Below are positions 62,019 to 64,000 of a DNA stretch of 64,000 nt, piece by piece. The notes beneath the pieces are model-generated. The model was not told the origin of the DNA and did not search any database. It saw only the letters and a program-made list of their open reading frames with translations. This DNA comes from Herbiconiux flava (lineage in GTDB: Bacteria; Actinomycetota; Actinomycetes; Actinomycetales; Microbacteriaceae). The translations under genes and the position numbers were made by a program. The DNA is taken from positions 2,480,001 to 2,544,000 of the forward strand of contig NZ_JACCBM010000001.1 of NCBI RefSeq assembly GCF_013409865.1. Reading direction: 5' to 3'. Position 1 is the stretch's first letter. The number at the start of each line of letters is the position of its first letter.

Positions 62019-64000
62019 GTGCCCGCAGTCGGTCAGAGGTCCGCCGCTATCCGAGAATCCCGACGTCGGCCCTCGCGCCCCCGGCTCGCCCGCGGTGCTC
62101 TCGCCGCCGCTCTCGTCACCGCACTTCTCGGCACCGGCCTCGTCGCCGGCGGTTCCGCCGCGACGGCCGCGGAGCCCGACCTCGCCCGTGCCGGCACCAC
62201 GACGGCCTCGGCCTCCCAGAACGACAAGGACGGGGACTTCCCGGCCTCGAACGCCACCGACGGGAACGACACCACCCGCTGGGCGAGCGGCAACGGTCCC
62301 GACGAGGACACCACCTTCACCGCGAGCCTGACGAGCGACCTCGGCTCGGTGGCGACCGTCAGCGGCGTCACCATCACCTGGGAGGCCGCGTTCGCAGCCG
62401 CCTACGACGTGCAGGTCGCGACGTCCGCCCCCGAGGACGAGGCGAGCTGGAGCACCGCCGCCTCGGAGACGGCGGGCGCCGGTGGCACGGAGGAGCTCGT
62501 CTTCGACGCCCCCGCCCAGGCTCGGTACGTGCGGCTCGCGATGCTGAAGCGCACCGCCGCCACCTGGGAGGCGCCGGTGCTGCACTGGTACGGCTACTCC
62601 GTCTACACCTTCGCCGTGCACGGCACCGTCGCGGTGCCGACCGCCGGCTTCGACCATCAGGCGATCGACGTCGCCGCCGGCTCCGACGCGGCGGTCGACG
62701 TCACGGTGAACAGCCCCGCCGACACCGACCAGACCGTGCGTGTCACGAGCGCCGACGGCAGCGCCGTCGCGGGCACCGACTTCACGGCGGTCGACCAGGT
62801 CGTCACCGTGCCGGCCGGCGAGACCTCGGCCGCGGTCACGATCCCGACCGTGTCGCAGGGGCCGCTGACGCCCGTGCGCACCTTCACGCTGCAGCTCTCC
62901 GACCCGTCGGACGGGATCACGCTCGGCTCGCGGGACACCGCCGTGGTGAGCATCCGCCCCACCGGCGAGCTGCCGAACGACGGCCCCCGCACCGTGCTGC
63001 ACGACTTCGAGTCGGGCGTGCCGGCCGGCTTCACGACCTGGTCGAGCACGGATGCGCTGAAGCCCGTTCTGACGACGGCCGCCGATGACACCGTGCCCGG
63101 CGCCGCCGCGGAGAACCAGGTGCTGGTCGCGACCGTGTCGGGCGAGCCGACCGCGTCGGACTGGTTCGGCTTCACGAACGACACCGCCGCGAGCGACTGG
63201 TCGGCCGCGGACGGTTTCGGCTTCTGGTTCCTCGGCACCGGCAGTGACCGCACCCTCGGCTACGAGGTGAAATCGGACGGGAAGCTGTTCGACCGCACCG
63301 TCGTCGACGACAGCGTCGGCTGGCGCTGGATCGGCGTGCTGTTCACCGAGCTCCGGGTCAAGGGCTCGCCGGACGACCCGGCGCGCTTCGACCCCTCGGC
63401 CTCCACCGGCTTCGCCGTCACCCTCACCGGGCTCGGCGCGGGCAGCTGGGCCTTCGACGACGTCGCCGTCTTCGAACGCGTCACGACCCTCGAGGACTTC
63501 CAGGGCGACGTGCCGCTCAGCACCTCGGCCGACCCGATCGGCTTCTTCACCTGGGGCTCCGCCGAGGGGCTCGCCAGCATGGCCGTGACCGCGCAGGAGC
63601 GGGGCGACGTGCCCGACAACCGGGTGCTCTCGGGCGACTACCTGATCCCCTCCGGCGGCTACGCCGGCTTCAGCGACAACCTCGCCTCCTCGCAGAACTG
63701 GAGCAGCTACCAGGGCATCCGCTTCTGGTGGTACGCCTCCCAGGCCTCGAACCCGGCATCGCCGACCGCCGGCGACGACATCAAGGTCGAGCTGAAGGAC
63801 GGCGGCCCCGACGGCGAGCACTCCGAGCTCTGGACCGCCACCTTCAAGGACAACTGGGGCAGTTCGACGAGCCGCTGGAAGCTGGTGGAACTGCCGTTCA
63901 GCGCGTTCTCGATCGGCTCGTACCAGCCGGGCAGCGCCGAGACCCAGAACGGCTCGCTCGACCTGACGAGCGCCTGGGGCTTCGCCGTCACCTTCACCCC
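62019..64000 (+). CDS. Large secreted carbohydrate-binding protein, 3' end outside window
   Basis: The frame from GTG 62,019 stays open to the window end (at least 660 residues); AAGGAG lies five bases upstream. A long signal peptide (basic region, ALAAALVTALLGTGLVAGG, cut near ATAA-EP) is followed by a discoidin/CBM32-like domain (about 50-200; SNATDGNDTTRWASG, DLGSVATVSGVTITWE), a Calx-beta-like domain (about 215-315; VTVPAGETSAAVTIP) and two related CBM11/CIA30-like domains (about 327-490 from LHDFESGVPAGF; 491 on from EDFQGDVPL). The catalytic part is not in view; this order suggests a polysaccharide-degrading enzyme. Confidence 0.85.
   Translation, partial: MPAVGQRSAAIRESRRRPSRPRLARGALAAALVTALLGTGLVAGGSAATAAEPDLARAGTTTASASQNDKDGDFPASNATDGNDTTRWASGNGPDEDTTFTASLTSDLGSVATVSGVTITWEAAFAAAYDVQVATSAPEDEASWSTAASETAGAGGTEELVFDAPAQARYVRLAMLKRTAATWEAPVLHWYGYSVYTFAVHGTVAVPTAGFDHQAIDVAAGSDAAVDVTVNSPADTDQTVRVTSADGSAVAGTDFTAVDQVVTVPAGETSAAVTIPTVSQGPLTPVRTFTLQLSDPSDGITLGSRDTAVVSIRPTGELPNDGPRTVLHDFESGVPAGFTTWSSTDALKPVLTTAADDTVPGAAAENQVLVATVSGEPTASDWFGFTNDTAASDWSAADGFGFWFLGTGSDRTLGYEVKSDGKLFDRTVVDDSVGWRWIGVLFTELRVKGSPDDPARFDPSASTGFAVTLTGLGAGSWAFDDVAVFERVTTLEDFQGDVPLSTSADPIGFFTWGSAEGLASMAVTAQERGDVPDNRVLSGDYLIPSGGYAGFSDNLASSQNWSSYQGIRFWWYASQASNPASPTAGDDIKVELKDGGPDGEHSELWTATFKDNWGSSTSRWKLVELPFSAFSIGSYQPGSAETQNGSLDLTSAWGFAVTFT

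Noticed and set aside
61476..63821. A 781-codon minus-strand frame over the ROK regulator and the secreted protein.
   Set aside because: Shadow of the plus-strand genes. The plus-strand frame from 62,019 has a ribosome site, signal peptide and recognisable domains.

Overview
KIND OF ORGANISM. The window is very GC-rich, uses GTG and TTG starts freely, has weak -35 but recognisable TANNNT -10 elements, and carries an actinobacterial division and cell-wall (dcw) cluster with sepF and divIVA/wag31 and no ftsA. The best fit is an actinomycete of the family Microbacteriaceae (inference; the genus cannot be fixed). The MurE substrate motif is not the usual diaminopimelate type, which agrees with the B-type peptidoglycan of that family. 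I see no tRNA, rRNA, insertion sequence, prophage or CRISPR array; the DNA reads as chromosome. LAYOUT. 0-11 kb: a 5'-truncated LuxR/AAA regulator, an alpha/beta hydrolase, small membrane proteins, an exported flavin amine oxidase whose domains are circularly permuted, an aldo/keto reductase, a DUF1295 membrane protein, the FHA-ftsR-MerR regulator set, and a decayed SDR gene beside a MarR regulator. 11-25 kb: a ParA-like ATPase divergent from pyruvate carboxylase, then peptide deformylase, acyl-CoA ligase, ROK glucokinase, PlsC acyltransferase, class II DAHP synthase, a PASTA serine/threonine kinase, an Rv2175c-like DNA-binding protein and a polyprenyl synthase. The last four have the same neighbours as Rv2178c-Rv2173 of Mycobacterium tuberculosis. 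25-45 kb: the dcw cluster, almost all on one strand and often with ATGA or GTGA overlaps: mraZ, rsmH, an ftsL-like gene, ftsI, murE, murF, mraY, murD, ftsW, murG, murC, ftsQ, ftsZ, yggS-like, sepF, yggT-like, divIVA, lspA, and an RluA-family synthase. 45-64 kb: accessory metabolism. It holds an MDR oxidoreductase and TetR pair around twin operators, a GT2 glycosyltransferase, GH3 beta-glucosidase, FAD monooxygenase with a His-rich DUF2188 partner, an iron-sulfur photolyase, a zinc dehydrogenase, an RraA-like protein, small DUF proteins, a two-component system, an esterase, a ROK regulator, and the start of a large secreted carbohydrate-binding protein cut by the window end. HOW IT WORKS TOGETHER. 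The dcw block makes lipid II, exports and polymerises it at the septum, and controls the Z-ring and polar growth. The PASTA kinase and FtsR are plausible regulators of it. The mraZ-rsmH region carries likely MraZ boxes and a two-hairpin structured leader resembling the known mraW RNA motif. The right end is geared to sugar uptake and use. MAIN POINTS OF INTEREST. These are the permuted Tat-exported amine oxidase, the two tandem covarying RNA hairpins before rsmH, several short tandem duplications lying exactly on gene ends (acyl-CoA ligase, ftsZ, MDR oxidoreductase), and the deletion-scarred SDR/MarR junction. No stretch longer than 300 bases lacks an assigned feature.
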